A stretch of DNA of 64,000 nt from contig NZ_CP047897.1 in NCBI RefSeq assembly GCF_009913235.1, positions 744,001 to 808,000 on the forward strand. Direction: 5' to 3'. The position numbers and the translations under genes are program-made. This stretch comes from Nibribacter ruber. GTDB taxonomy: Bacteria > Bacteroidota > Bacteroidia > Cytophagales > Hymenobacteraceae. This document shows positions 1 to 8,947 of the stretch, one piece after another (position 1 is the stretch's first letter; each line of letters begins with the position of its first letter). The notes under the pieces are model-generated. The model saw only the letters and a list, made by a program, of their open reading frames with translations. It was not told the origin of the DNA and did not search any database.

Positions 1-1
1 C

Positions 2-67
2 ATCGTTTTGCGGAAAGACGGTACATTATCTGCCATGCGTAGCAGACAAGGCGGTGCGGGTTACTAG
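2..67 (+). CDS. Possible 3' end of a gene entering from the left
   Basis: One forward frame is open from the window edge to a TAG at 65-67 and would encode about 21 residues ending in QGGAGY. It is followed 20 bases later by a copy of the dispersed palindrome, as seen after many genes here. Nothing in the fragment identifies a family, and the other two forward frames are also open for a while. It is recorded only as a possible gene tail. Confidence 0.2.
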   Translation: MVLRKDGTLSAMRSRQGGAGY

Positions 68-86
68 GGCAATTTCCTCTTGTATT

Positions 87-124
87 AGTTTTTGGCTTAT
101 TTCCCAGAAAACAACCCGAAAACG
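87..124. repeat. Dispersed 38-bp palindrome, copy 1
   Basis: Arms GTTTTTGGCTTATTTCC and GAAAACAACCCGAAAACG, with several arm mismatches. It lies between a possible gene end at 67 and the stop of the OmpA-family gene at 147. Confidence 0.8.
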
Positions 125-146
125 ATCAGTGGCAAACCGAGGGAAC

Positions 147-2069
147 CTATAAAATCCGCAGCTCGATCCGTCTGTTCAATTGGCGGTTTTGATCAGAGGT
201 GTTGGGGACGGTGGGTTGGGTTTCGCCGTAGCCTTTGGCCAGGAATGTAGAAGCCGGAATTCCTTTGGAAACCAGATAGTGCACCACTTCTTGGGCGCGG
301 GCTTGCGATAGTTTGAGGTTGGAGGCGGGTTGGCCTACATTATCTGTGTGACCGGCTATTTCTACTTTTAGGCCGGGGTTGCTTTTCATGAACTGGAATA
401 GCTTGTCCAACTCCGTGCGGGATTCTTTGCGGAGAGTGGCTTTTCCGGTGTCAAAAAACAAATTACTTAGAATAGCTTTCTTTCCTTTTCCTATAGGCTG
501 CAAATAAAAATCCAGGGCCAAAGGTTGGGCGGTGCTGACGGCAGATAAATGTCGGCTTTCCAAGACATAACCGGGGGCAGTCACATAGAGGGCATATTGT
601 TGGCCTTGGTTGACCACTATGGTATAAGCGCCGGTTTGCTTGTCAGAAGGAACTTGTTGGGCAACTACTCCTAGTGAATCCAAGTCATACACCTGCACTT
701 GCGCGGCAATTGGCTTCTTGGTTACGGCGTCATACACTGTTCCCTGCGCGAAGCTACTGGTCATATTCCCCTTCCAAACAGCGGGCACCTCAAACTGCGA
801 AAGGCCTATGAGCACTTGACCTGGTTGGGCAGGTTGCCCAGAATAATAACCGAGTTGGTTGTCTGCGGTGATGAAAAGGGAAGTCTCATCGCGGTGTGTA
901 TTCAGGGGGTAGCCCAAATTGACAGGTTCTGCCCATCCGTGCGCCTGCCTGGTAGCCTTGAAAAGGTCCAACCCTCCCATGCCCAGCCGGCCATCTGTGG
1001 CAAAGTACAGAGTGGCACCACTGGCATGCAGGAAAGGAGCGGCTTCGCGGCCAGAAGAATTGATGGCACTGCCAGCGTTGACCGGAACCTCCCAGGAACC
1101 GTCTTCTTGCTGCCGGGTCACCCAAATGTCTTCATTCCCCAAGCCTCCTTTGCGATTAGAGGCAAAATAAATGGTTCGTCCGTCCGCAGAGAGACTTGGC
1201 TGAGAGTCCCAGGAAGAAGTATTGACGTTTCGGCCCATATTCACCGGCTTGGACCAATTCTCGCCTTCCTTATAAGAGATGTACAAATCGCAGCTGCCAA
1301 AGGAGTCCTGACGGTTGCAGGAGGTGAACACCAACACGCGGCCATCAGCTGAAAAGGTGGCAGCTCCTTCGTTTAAGTCTGTGTTGATTTGATCCGAGAC
1401 GGAGACTGGCGCCTGCCACTGTCCTTCTTTTTTCACAGACAGGTACAGGTCTTCATCGTCTAACGCACCCCTACCCGACCTTGCCGTAAATAATAACTCT
1501 TGTTGATTGGCCGTGAGAACTGGAGAATACTGCATGCCCATAGCATTTACCACGGGGCTAAGTGGCACCGGCGAATAGGCAACCGGGTGGGCCATGGCCT
1601 CTTGCGCAAAGGCTACGTTCTTAAGCTGACGCTCTGCGTGAACCGCCTGCTTGGCTCCTGCCTTGGCATACCCCAGGTATTTCTGGTAATATTCTGCGGA
1701 CTGGCCATAGTGGCCCCGCTCAAAAGATAAGTCAGCGAAGGCAAGGTAATCTGGCGCCAGACTGGCCTGGGCCGGGACTTTGGACAAACCGCGAAGGTAG
1801 TATTGGTAGGCGGCATCTGGCTTTTGCAGGATGCGGCTCAATCCAGCGGCGCGTAAATACGCTTCGCCCAGGAGAGAGTCACGGGAGATGGCCTCGTCAA
1901 ACGCTTCTATGGCTTTTTCAAAATTGCGCATCTGAATGAGTTTCAGGCCTTCCTGGTACTGCTTTTGGGCTTTGGCATTGGAGGAGCCACCTGCTTTTTG
2001 GGCCCAACCACAAAGGCTATTCCCAATTACCAAACCAACAATAAGTACCAGAACCTGAAATGCGCGCAT
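147..2069 (-). CDS. OmpA-family outer-membrane protein with TPR and PD40 repeats
   Basis: A 640-residue protein that probably links the outer membrane to peptidoglycan. Residues 1-23 form a signal peptide ending near CGWAQ. Residues 30-150 resemble TPR repeats. Residues 175-410 hold several WD40-like PD40 blades with motifs such as SADGR and YFASNRKGG. A carboxypeptidase-regulatory-like beta domain follows near 440-525. The C-terminal 110 residues are a classic OmpA domain starting at FFDTGKATL, with the peptidoglycan-binding GHTDNVG segment and RRIEL near the end. This architecture is common in Bacteroidota, where PorE or SprF-linked relatives serve type IX secretion and gliding. The gene starts 7 bases after queE, so the two are probably co-transcribed. 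The family is clear; the exact partner is unknown. Confidence 0.93.
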   Translation of the reverse strand: MRAFQVLVLIVGLVIGNSLCGWAQKAGGSSNAKAQKQYQEGLKLIQMRNFEKAIEAFDEAISRDSLLGEAYLRAAGLSRILQKPDAAYQYYLRGLSKVPAQASLAPDYLAFADLSFERGHYGQSAEYYQKYLGYAKAGAKQAVHAERQLKNVAFAQEAMAHPVAYSPVPLSPVVNAMGMQYSPVLTANQQELLFTARSGRGALDDEDLYLSVKKEGQWQAPVSVSDQINTDLNEGAATFSADGRVLVFTSCNRQDSFGSCDLYISYKEGENWSKPVNMGRNVNTSSWDSQPSLSADGRTIYFASNRKGGLGNEDIWVTRQQEDGSWEVPVNAGSAINSSGREAAPFLHASGATLYFATDGRLGMGGLDLFKATRQAHGWAEPVNLGYPLNTHRDETSLFITADNQLGYYSGQPAQPGQVLIGLSQFEVPAVWKGNMTSSFAQGTVYDAVTKKPIAAQVQVYDLDSLGVVAQQVPSDKQTGAYTIVVNQGQQYALYVTAPGYVLESRHLSAVSTAQPLALDFYLQPIGKGKKAILSNLFFDTGKATLRKESRTELDKLFQFMKSNPGLKVEIAGHTDNVGQPASNLKLSQARAQEVVHYLVSKGIPASTFLAKGYGETQPTVPNTSDQNRQLNRRIELRIL

Positions 2070-2076
2070 GAGGCTA

Positions 2077-2730
2077 TTACGGAATGTTCAAAAATTTATG
2101 CGTTTGCAGAGAGACTCTCCATTTTGGGTTCTCCTTCACATAGTTAACAATCATTGGCATGATCTGGTCTGCCTTGCTCCATTCTGGTTGCAGGTACAGG
2201 CGCGTTTCCGGTCCCACGTGAGCGGCATGCTCCTCTGCCCAGGCAAAATCTGATTTATTGAAAACGATCACCTTCAACTCACCGGCATGCGGCAACACAT
2301 TCGGGTGCGGCCCTTTGAATTTCTTAGGCGAAAGACAAATCCAGTCCCAGGTGCCACTCAAAGGATAGGCACCCGACGTTTCAATAAAGGTCTGCACGCC
2401 GCGTTTCTGCAATTCTGAGGTTAAGTAGTCCAGGTTATATAACAAAGGCTCGCCGCCAGTCACTACCACGGCCTTTCCCGGAAATTGAATGGCTTGCTGC
2501 ACAATCCAGTCGGTATCAGTGAGCGGGTGCAGATTGGCGTCCCAGGATTCTTTCACGTCGCACCAGTGGCACCCAATGTCACAACCACCCAACCTGATAA
2601 AGTAGGCGGCTTTGCCGGTATGGTAGCCTTCGCCCTGAATGGTATAAAAATGCTCCATAAGCGGCAGCTTGGTGCCATCTTTGGGAACGGTATGAATAGA
2701 GGCGGTTTTAACTTCTAAGATGTCTTCCAA
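2077..2730 (-). CDS. queE: 7-carboxy-7-deazaguanine synthase QueE
   Basis: A radical SAM enzyme that converts 6-carboxy-tetrahydropterin to 7-carboxy-7-deazaguanine in queuosine biosynthesis. At 217 residues it has the usual QueE length. The FYTIQGEG motif near residue 28 precedes the cluster-binding cysteines C50, C54 and C57 (CDIGCHWC, a CX3CX2C pattern). VTGGEP is the SAM-binding glycine motif, and LSPKKFKGP and LQPEW are QueE-typical. It is first of a likely two-gene unit with the OmpA-family gene downstream. A copy of the dispersed palindrome lies 20 bp upstream of the start. No other queuosine gene is in the window. Confidence 0.95.
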   Translation of the reverse strand: MEDILEVKTASIHTVPKDGTKLPLMEHFYTIQGEGYHTGKAAYFIRLGGCDIGCHWCDVKESWDANLHPLTDTDWIVQQAIQFPGKAVVVTGGEPLLYNLDYLTSELQKRGVQTFIETSGAYPLSGTWDWICLSPKKFKGPHPNVLPHAGELKVIVFNKSDFAWAEEHAAHVGPETRLYLQPEWSKADQIMPMIVNYVKENPKWRVSLQTHKFLNIP

Positions 2731-2750
2731 AACGGTCTGGTAAAAGATTC

Positions 2751-2788
2751 TGTTTTTAGCCTTATTTCTAGAAAACGAGCCAAAAACG
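2751..2788. repeat. Dispersed 38-bp palindrome, copy 2
   Basis: Left arm GTTTTTAGCCTTATTTC, right arm GAAAACGAGCCAAAAACG. It lies between the folD terminator and the queE start, 20 bp upstream of queE, so it would fall in or near the queE leader. Confidence 0.85.
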
Positions 2789-2864
2789 AAACTGGTTGTA
2801 TAAGGGTAACAATTTGCACTGGCCGGTTAGTGCCCAAGGTGTACCCCGTAATTTATAAAAAGAA

Positions 2865-2897
2865 CAGCAGCCATTTCTGAGACAGGAATGGCTGCTG
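2865..2897 (-). terminator. Terminator of folD
   Basis: On the minus strand a stem GCAGCCATT / AATGGCTGC (one mismatched position) is followed by TGTTCTTTTTATAA. It lies 50-85 bp after the folD stop. Confidence 0.75.
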
Positions 2898-2949
2898 CAA
2901 AGGTACAAAATAGAATATTTCCGGGCTCGGCTAATTTTCTTCTTCGGTC

Positions 2950-3831
2950 TTAACCGTAGACTTCTTTTTTAGCGGCGCGCAAGGTATTTTTCAAGAGCAT
3001 GGAGATGGTTAAAGGCCCCACGCCGCCGGGTACGGGGGTAATATAGCTGCATTTGGGAGCTACGTTGTCAAAGTCTACATCGCCGCGCAGGCGCCAGCCT
3101 CTTTCTCTGGTGGCATCAGGCACGCGGGTAGTGCCCACGTCAATCACCACGGCTCCCTCCTTCACCATGTCTGCCGTCACCATGCCTGGCTTGCCTACCG
3201 CCACAATCAAAATATCCGCCATGCGGGTGTGCATAGCCAAATCAACCGTGTTGCGGTGGCAGATGGTAACGGTGCACTCTCCAGGAATGGTGCATTTGCT
3301 CATGAGAATGCTGATGGGCGTTCCTACAATATTACTTCTTCCAATCACCACGCAGTGTTTGCCCTTGGTCTCAATGTTATAGCGTTCCAATAGTTGCATG
3401 ATGCCGTACGGCGTGGCCGGCAGATAGGCTGGCAAACCAGCCACCATGCGGCCCACATTCACCGGATGGAAACCGTCCACGTCCTTTTTGTAGTCCATCA
3501 CTTCCAACACCTTGTTGCCATTGATATGCTTGGGCAGGGGCAATTGCACTATGAGGCCGTCAATGTTTTCATCTTGGTTAATCTCTTCAATTTTGGCGAG
3601 CAGCTCTTCTTCTGAGATGGTGTCTTCATAGTGCAGCAGCGTAGAATCAAAGCCTACGCGCTCACACGCCAGTACCTTGTTGTTGACATAGGTCATGGAG
3701 CCGCCGTCCTGGCCCACCAGAATGGCCGCCAAATGCGGGGCTTTACCGCCTTGTTTTTTGATTTCCGCTACGTCAGCGGCAATTTCACTTTGAATGGCTT
3801 CAGAGGTTTTCTTTCCGTCTAAGAGAATCAT
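2950..3831 (-). CDS. folD: Bifunctional methylenetetrahydrofolate dehydrogenase / cyclohydrolase FolD
   Basis: A cytosolic one-carbon enzyme that interconverts 5,10-methylene-THF and 10-formyl-THF with NADP. It has the family motif [10 protein letters not shown] near the C-terminus, the catalytic lysine segment TYVNNK near residue 45, and GRSNIVGTP of the nucleotide fold. The reading frame opens as far as 3867. However, a TACTTTTG -7 box on this strand at 3865-3872 would put transcription start near 3858. I therefore choose the ATG at 3831 (MILLDGKK), which gives 293 residues, normal for FolD. It stands alone, ends in a terminator, and follows the efflux operon on the same strand. Confidence 0.96.
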   Translation of the reverse strand: MILLDGKKTSEAIQSEIAADVAEIKKQGGKAPHLAAILVGQDGGSMTYVNNKVLACERVGFDSTLLHYEDTISEEELLAKIEEINQDENIDGLIVQLPLPKHINGNKVLEVMDYKKDVDGFHPVNVGRMVAGLPAYLPATPYGIMQLLERYNIETKGKHCVVIGRSNIVGTPISILMSKCTIPGECTVTICHRNTVDLAMHTRMADILIVAVGKPGMVTADMVKEGAVVIDVGTTRVPDATRERGWRLRGDVDFDNVAPKCSYITPVPGGVGPLTISMLLKNTLRAAKKEVYG

Positions 3832-3864
3832 GGAGATAGGAAAAGGAAGAGGTGAAACGAAGGC

Positions 3865-3872
3865 CAAAAGTA
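3865..3872 (-). promoter_or_regulatory. -7 box for folD
   Basis: TACTTTTG on the minus strand fits the Bacteroidota TAnnTTTG -7 element, 34 bp before the chosen ATG. No clear TTG -33 box is seen. Confidence 0.5.
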
Positions 3873-3938
3873 CGAGCCTGCTCCTAAACGACCGTCACTT
3901 TTTTCATTATTTTCAATTCTTCTTTCAACCACAAAAGT

Positions 3939-3976
3939 CGTTTTTGGCCTGTTTTCTGGAAAACAAGCCAAAAACG
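3939..3976. repeat. Dispersed 38-bp palindrome, copy 3
   Basis: Near-perfect copy with TG at the centre. Pairing extends outward by AGT/ACT to 3936-3979. It lies 30 bp after the stop of the MFS efflux gene and may serve as its 3' hairpin. Confidence 0.92.
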
Positions 3977-4005
3977 ACTTCCAAAGGCAAATCAAGCAAA
4001 TAAGT

Positions 4006-5553
4006 TTAATGGGCGTCTACCGGCATTTTCACACCTTTCTTAAACTTCTGCAAATACAGCAAAGGAATAGAGCAGAGCATAACCATCCCCGATACCCAGA
4101 AGGCATCTGTATACGACAATAGCGCCGTCTGCTTCATGACCATTCCTTCAATGGCTTTATAAGATGCTTTCTGAGCGTCTATGAAGGTGTAGCCCTTGCT
4201 CATGAAATTCTGCATAAGGCCGTTGAACCGCTGTGTAAAGGCCGGGTTGTATTCATTGATGTTTACCAGCAGGTTGTTGCGGTGGAAACCAGAACGCACG
4301 TGTATGAGCGTGGTCAAGGCCGCAATTCCGAAGGAGCCTCCCAATTGTCGCATCATGTTGTTCAAGCCTGTGCCCTGCCCTAGTTCAGCACCCTTCAAGT
4401 CTTGAATAGCCAAGGTAGTCAACGGCACAAACAGCAAGGCCATGCCAATGCCCCTGATCACGAGCGGCCAAAAGAAGTCCTCGGTACCTGAAAGCAGGTT
4501 GGAGTGGTTCATCATCAAGGCGAAGACAAAGAACAACAGCATTCCCACGGTGGCCATGAACTGCGCCGGAATGCCCCGCTGCAGCATCTTGCCCACAAAG
4601 GGCATCATCATGATGGTAAACAAACCGCCCGGCAATAATAATTTACCAGATTGCGCGGCCGTAAAGCCCAATAAGCCCTGCGTAAACACCGGAAACACAA
4701 ACATGGAGCTATACAAGCCAAAGCCCAGAACAAAAGAAGTGAACATTCCAATGGAGAAGCTTCTGTGGCGCATGATCTTGAAATTCACGATGGGGTAGTC
4801 AATGCTGAGTTCCCGCCAGATGAAGAGCAACGTCCCGAAAACCGCCGTGGCCGACAGGACAATGATGTACGTGGCTGAAAACCAATCCTCAGATTCGCCT
4901 TTCTCCAGCACAATCTGCAAACTTCCTACGGCCAGGGCCAACAGCGCAATGCCCCACCAGTCAATGGGTTTGCCGCCGGTCTCTCTTGGCGTACTTTTTA
5001 TGAAGGTGTAGGTAGCAACGGCTGCCAGAATCCCCACGGGCACGTTCACATAAAAAATCCAGGGCCAGGAGTAGTTGTCTGTGATGTAGCCGCCAATGGT
5101 GGGCCCCAGCGTAGGGCCAACTACGGCCCCTAATCCAAACAGCGCCGTGGCAGTACCTACTTGCTCTTTGGGCCAGGTTTCCAAAAGAATGGACTGAGAA
5201 GTGGACAATAAGCCGCCCCCCGCCAAGCCTTGCAGAATCCTAAAAATCACGAGTTCCTCCAAGCTAGAGGCGTTGCCGCAAAGAAAGGAGAAGACAGTGA
5301 AGGTAATGATGGAGGCCATGAAGTAGTTCTTCCGGCCCAGGCGGCTTCCCAACCATCCAGACATGGGCAGAATAATCACGTTGGCCACCGCGTACCCTGT
5401 CACAATCATGGCCACGTCTTCCAGCGTTGCACCCAGGTTGCCTTGTATCTGAGGCATGGCCACGTTCACGATGGTGGTATCAATGAGCTCCAGCAAGGCA
5501 GCGGTAATCACCGTGATGGTGATAGCCCATTTTTTAAATCCGGTTTCTGCCAT
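4006..5553 (-). CDS. DHA2-family (EmrB-type) MFS multidrug efflux transporter
   Basis: A 515-residue inner-membrane proton-driven exporter. About 14 hydrophobic segments are visible, as expected for the 14-helix DHA2 family. The early segment ELIDTTIVNVAMPQI is the diagnostic EmrB/QacA motif D1, GWLGSRLGRK is motif A, and GLGAVVGPTLGPTIGGYI is the antiporter motif C. It starts 3 bases after the HlyD-type adaptor gene. It is last in the TetR-TolC-HlyD-MFS operon, giving a complete tripartite pump across both membranes. The substrate cannot be read from the sequence. Confidence 0.93.
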   Translation of the reverse strand: MAETGFKKWAITITVITAALLELIDTTIVNVAMPQIQGNLGATLEDVAMIVTGYAVANVIILPMSGWLGSRLGRKNYFMASIITFTVFSFLCGNASSLEELVIFRILQGLAGGGLLSTSQSILLETWPKEQVGTATALFGLGAVVGPTLGPTIGGYITDNYSWPWIFYVNVPVGILAAVATYTFIKSTPRETGGKPIDWWGIALLALAVGSLQIVLEKGESEDWFSATYIIVLSATAVFGTLLFIWRELSIDYPIVNFKIMRHRSFSIGMFTSFVLGFGLYSSMFVFPVFTQGLLGFTAAQSGKLLLPGGLFTIMMMPFVGKMLQRGIPAQFMATVGMLLFFVFALMMNHSNLLSGTEDFFWPLVIRGIGMALLFVPLTTLAIQDLKGAELGQGTGLNNMMRQLGGSFGIAALTTLIHVRSGFHRNNLLVNINEYNPAFTQRFNGLMQNFMSKGYTFIDAQKASYKAIEGMVMKQTALLSYTDAFWVSGMVMLCSIPLLYLQKFKKGVKMPVDAH

Positions 5554-5556
5554 GGT

Positions 5557-6597
5557 TTAATCGTTGGTAAGCACAGACGCTTTTACGCTCATGCCGGGGC
5601 GCAAACGTTTCATGAGTTCTGGGCTAGCAGTAATCTTAATTTTAACCGGCACCCGTTGCACCACTTTCACAAAGTTACCCGTGGCATTGTCTGGCGGAAG
5701 CAGGGAGAACTTGGCCCCAGTGGCCGGCGAGAAGTTATAAATCTGGCCTTCTACCTTTTCTTCTGGAAAAGCGTCTACCTCAATGTTCACCTTCTGTCCT
5801 TCCCTAATTTTCTCCAGCTGGGTTTCTTTGAAGTTGGCCGTCACATAAATGCTATTGTCATTCACAATGGAGAACAAAGCTTGTCCGGCTTGCACCAGCT
5901 GGCCCTTCTGCACACTTTTCTTGGATACAATGCCACTGGCCGGCGCGGTAAGGGTAGTATAGGACATTTGCAGTTTGGCAAAATCTACATCGGCCTGACG
6001 CTGGTCTACCCCCGTATTAGACACTGTCAATTGCGTACGCGTGGTGTTTACCTGTTGCTGGGCTGCCCTGTATTGGTCTTGGGCCGCCTGGTAATTGGCC
6101 TGGGCTACGTCCCGGTCGGCTTTGGCCTGGTCAAACTGCTGCTGGGTAATGGAACCGTCTTTGATGAGGTTGGCATACCGGTTAAAATCCTGCTGAGCTT
6201 TCCAGAGACGTACGCGGGTGGCTTCAATGTTGGCTTTGGCCGTAGTGGCAGAGGCCGCAGTGGCCGTGATCTGCGCTTGGTTCACTCCAGTGCTGGCGCT
6301 GGCCCCATGCTGGGCGGCCATGGCTTGTTCTACCTTTATGGCATAGTCCCGGTCATCCAGCTTCACCAATACCTGCCCCTGAGTAACGTGAGTGTTCTCT
6401 TCAAACATTATGGTGTCTACATAGCCACTGACGCGGCTCACCACTGGACTAATATCGGCGTCTATCTGAGCATCGTCTGTGTCCACGTGCTTGCTATAGT
6501 ATAGATATTCTTTTATGCCAAAGAAGCCACCAATAACCAGAACCAGGCCTAAGATGATGGGAATGACTTTATTGGATTTCTTTTTCTGAGTTTCCAT
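5557..6597 (-). CDS. HlyD/EmrA-family periplasmic adaptor subunit
   Basis: A 346-residue membrane-fusion protein that links the MFS pump to the TolC-like channel. A single N-terminal membrane helix lies at residues 10-28. The first half of the lipoyl domain is near 45-85 (VSGYVDTIMFEENTHVTQGQ). A long alpha-helical hairpin rich in Gln and Ala lies at 90-190, and the second lipoyl half (LTAPASGIVSKKSVQKGQ) is near 215. A beta-barrel domain follows. It sits between the TolC gene (19 bp upstream) and the MFS gene (3 bp downstream) in one operon. Confidence 0.93.
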   Translation of the reverse strand: METQKKKSNKVIPIILGLVLVIGGFFGIKEYLYYSKHVDTDDAQIDADISPVVSRVSGYVDTIMFEENTHVTQGQVLVKLDDRDYAIKVEQAMAAQHGASASTGVNQAQITATAASATTAKANIEATRVRLWKAQQDFNRYANLIKDGSITQQQFDQAKADRDVAQANYQAAQDQYRAAQQQVNTTRTQLTVSNTGVDQRQADVDFAKLQMSYTTLTAPASGIVSKKSVQKGQLVQAGQALFSIVNDNSIYVTANFKETQLEKIREGQKVNIEVDAFPEEKVEGQIYNFSPATGAKFSLLPPDNATGNFVKVVQRVPVKIKITASPELMKRLRPGMSVKASVLTND

Positions 6598-6616
6598 TGA
6601 ATGATGTGCTGTGAAA

Positions 6617-7990
6617 TTAATTGAGGATGGTACCGGTTGATTTTAACAAGGTGTAATAGGCTAAGCCGGCATCGGCGCGGGCCAGCTCTAGATTGATGAG
6701 CGCCTGGTACAAGCGCGTTTGAGCATCTATGCGATCCGTGGCGCTGGCTACTTTATTGGTGTACCTAGACGCCTCACTCCGGTCGTTCTCTTCTGCCTGC
6801 GCAATGGCGGTCTGCAAAATCTTGATGCGGTCCAGGGCCAGCAGGTAGCGCTGGTAGTTCTGGTTCACCTCGGTCTTCAGCTGATCAGTGGTGAGGTCAC
6901 GGGTAAGGTTTAGCTGGGTTTTCTGAATATTGGCTTCTGACAGCTTATTCTTATTGGTCCAGAGGCGGTCAAAGTTCCAGGCAGCCGTAAGGCCAACCGT
7001 GCCAATGGTCAGAGAGCCGTGCGCCGGCGGAATAAACGAACCACTGGGATTGATGTGATAACCATCTGCGGACGCAACCAGAGCTGGCAAGGCGTCTGCC
7101 TTGATGGATTTTATGTTGTTGTCAGCGGCCTGGTTTTGCAGCGAAAGGGTTTGCAGTTCTTCTCGGTTGGCCATGGCCGAGTCTACCAAAGAAGCCAGGC
7201 TAATGTTCTGCCCCGCAGGTGACGCTACTTCCTCCACCACCAGGTTATTGTTTTCCGGGAGACCCAAAAGGATGTTCAGGTTATAGACCACAATTTTGCG
7301 GTTGGTCTCCAGGTCGGCTCCGGTGAGCTCCACGTTGCTGCGCTGCAACTGGAATCGCAACACGTCATTCTTGGTGACAATGCCTTGTTCAAAAAAGCGC
7401 TGGGCTTGTTTGATTTGTCGGTCCACGGCCTGCAGGTTTTGGGCAACCACTTTCTGGCTTTGCTGCAGCTTGTACAGGTTAAAATAGCCGCTGGTGACGT
7501 GATAGGCTATTTCTTCCTTGTCTTTCTCAGCGTCCAATCTTGCCACCTGGGCCATGAGTTCAGCAGACTCTTTGGCGTATTTCAGCTTGTTGCCCGCAAA
7601 AATCACTTCCTGCACAGACAAGGTTCCTAAAAAGGCATCGGCGCGCTTGGGCAGGTAAAAGGGCTGGCCCTCTTTGGACATCTGGAAAACTTTAGTAGGA
7701 ATCTCAGCGTGGTTGTACGTGTAACTGGCGCTGGCTTTGGGCAGGGCTTCGTCTTTTACCTGGCTGTATTTGATGAGGGCCTGGTCTATCTTGGTTTGGG
7801 AGAGCCGCAGGACTTTGCTGTTCTGTACGCCCAATTCTATCGCCTCTTGCAGAGTAAGGTGCTTTGGCTCCTGGGCCTGAACCGGCGATGTAAAAGCCGC
7901 CACAAAGGAAAATGCGCCCACCACCGCGGCCGAAATGACTCCACGCCCCAAGACGGAACGTTTGGGAGAAGCATTAATTCTCGGTTTCAT
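6617..7990 (-). CDS. TolC-family outer-membrane efflux channel
   Basis: A 457-residue outer-membrane factor of the efflux operon. A long signal sequence ends near SPVQAQ (about residue 40). LTLQEAIELGVQNSKVLRLS is the classic first helix of the TolC fold. A second, similar structural repeat starts near residue 250. Its ATG overlaps the TetR stop codon (TAATG), so translation of the two is probably coupled. Confidence 0.92.
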   Translation of the reverse strand: MKPRINASPKRSVLGRGVISAAVVGAFSFVAAFTSPVQAQEPKHLTLQEAIELGVQNSKVLRLSQTKIDQALIKYSQVKDEALPKASASYTYNHAEIPTKVFQMSKEGQPFYLPKRADAFLGTLSVQEVIFAGNKLKYAKESAELMAQVARLDAEKDKEEIAYHVTSGYFNLYKLQQSQKVVAQNLQAVDRQIKQAQRFFEQGIVTKNDVLRFQLQRSNVELTGADLETNRKIVVYNLNILLGLPENNNLVVEEVASPAGQNISLASLVDSAMANREELQTLSLQNQAADNNIKSIKADALPALVASADGYHINPSGSFIPPAHGSLTIGTVGLTAAWNFDRLWTNKNKLSEANIQKTQLNLTRDLTTDQLKTEVNQNYQRYLLALDRIKILQTAIAQAEENDRSEASRYTNKVASATDRIDAQTRLYQALINLELARADAGLAYYTLLKSTGTILN

Positions 7991-8622
7991 TATTTAAGTA
8001 AGTGTGTTTTAAGGGAATCTTGTAAATAAGAGAGCAGACGGGGTTTCATTTCATTCTGCAGCACCTGGTCATCCAATAAGTCCATTTCCAGGATTTTAGA
8101 TGACAGCCGGCGCGAGTTGATGAGGTAGTTGACGGTGCCAAATATGCTGGCAATGGTCATGCCCACGTCCACCGGCCTGAACTCTCCTTTCTGAATGCCT
8201 TCTTCCATGATTTTTTGCACCTGCAGCGTATTGGCATACAGGTTTTCCAACACAAAGTCAGTCACCTCTGACCCGCCAGAACGAAGCACGGAAATCTCCC
8301 GGAAGATGATTTTATGAAAGTATTTGCTGGTGGCTACCCGGCTCACGTATAATTGCACCACCTGCTCTATTTTAGACCAGCAAGAGGTATTTTGTGAGGC
8401 GATTTCTTCAAAGGTCTTCTTGGTGCTGGCCATTCGGCGCTCCACCACGGCTTTCAACAAACCGTCCTTTGACCCGAAATAATAGTTAAGCATGGCCATG
8501 TTCACGCCTGCCTCCTGAGCCAACAACCTGGTGGAGGCTCCGTCATATCCCAGTTCACCAAAGACGCGCTCTGCCACGTCTAGCAGATGCTCTTTCTTAT
8601 CTGTTTTGTCTTTCTCCGCCAT
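7990..8622 (-). CDS. TetR-family repressor of the efflux operon
   Basis: A transcriptional regulator of about 210 residues. The N-terminal helix-turn-helix is visible as LLDVAERVFGELGYDGASTR followed by LAQEAGVNMAMLNYYFGSKDGL, the standard TetR signature. The frame is open to 8676, but I choose the ATG at 8622 (MAEKDKTDKK). The longer form would run through a promoter-like TAAATTTG box and a perfect 20-bp palindrome. It is first gene of the operon and presumably represses itself and the pump genes until a ligand binds. The ligand is unknown. Confidence 0.93.
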   Translation of the reverse strand: MAEKDKTDKKEHLLDVAERVFGELGYDGASTRLLAQEAGVNMAMLNYYFGSKDGLLKAVVERRMASTKKTFEEIASQNTSCWSKIEQVVQLYVSRVATSKYFHKIIFREISVLRSGGSEVTDFVLENLYANTLQVQKIMEEGIQKGEFRPVDVGMTIASIFGTVNYLINSRRLSSKILEMDLLDDQVLQNEMKPRLLSYLQDSLKTHLLK

Positions 8623-8639
8623 GCTTTTTTTGAATTGCG

Positions 8640-8671
8640 CAAATTTAATCAATCGATTGATTAATAAACAA
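8640..8671 (-). promoter_or_regulatory. Efflux operon promoter with TetR-type operator
   Basis: A perfect 20-bp palindrome, TTAATCAATCGATTGATTAA, lies at 8645-8664. On the minus strand it is framed by a TTG -33 element (8669-8671) and a TAAATTTG -7 element (8640-8647) with a 21-base spacer. A dimeric repressor bound here would cover the spacer and block the promoter. It lies 23-42 bp upstream of the chosen tetR start. Confidence 0.8.
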
Positions 8672-8758
8672 ACCAAGGTTAAACTTTGTTTCTTTGAAAG
8701 AACAGATACTTAGTCTTCTTCTTGTGTGATTGCTGAAATATGGATGGGGGCGAAAATT

Positions 8759-8796
8759 CGTTTTTGGGCTATTTTCCAGAAAACAAGCCAAAAACG
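8759..8796. repeat. Dispersed 38-bp palindrome, copy 4
   Basis: Arms CGTTTTTGGGCTATTTTC and GAAAACAAGCCAAAAACG with CA centre. It lies in the divergent region between tetR and the carbonic anhydrase gene, so it is not a terminator of either. Confidence 0.9.
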
Positions 8797-8898
8797 GGGT
8801 TTAAATTGTTCCTACTTTTACGGCGTTGCCAACACTAGAAAGATCCTTTCCTTTCTAAGATAAAGCCATTCCATACCCGTGAGTTCAAGACTTATGTT

Positions 8899-8906
8899 TA
8901 GTTTTG
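8899..8906 (+). promoter_or_regulatory. -7 box for the carbonic anhydrase gene
   Basis: TAGTTTTG fits TAnnTTTG, 42 bp before the chosen ATG at 8948. No convincing -33 element is visible. Confidence 0.4.
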
Positions 8907-8947
8907 AGCGCACGCATTTAATTTGTAAGCCATACTTAACCATTTCT

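Noticed and set aside
699-1352. A 217-codon forward frame
   Set aside because: It is antisense to the OmpA-family gene and shows no recognisable domain.
3394-3615. Forward frames antisense to folD
   Set aside because: They follow folD codon composition in reverse and have no motif or initiation signal.
5230-6504. A 424-codon forward frame
   Set aside because: It is antisense to the HlyD and MFS genes, has no motif, and its His/Gly/Arg-rich composition is that of a shadow frame.
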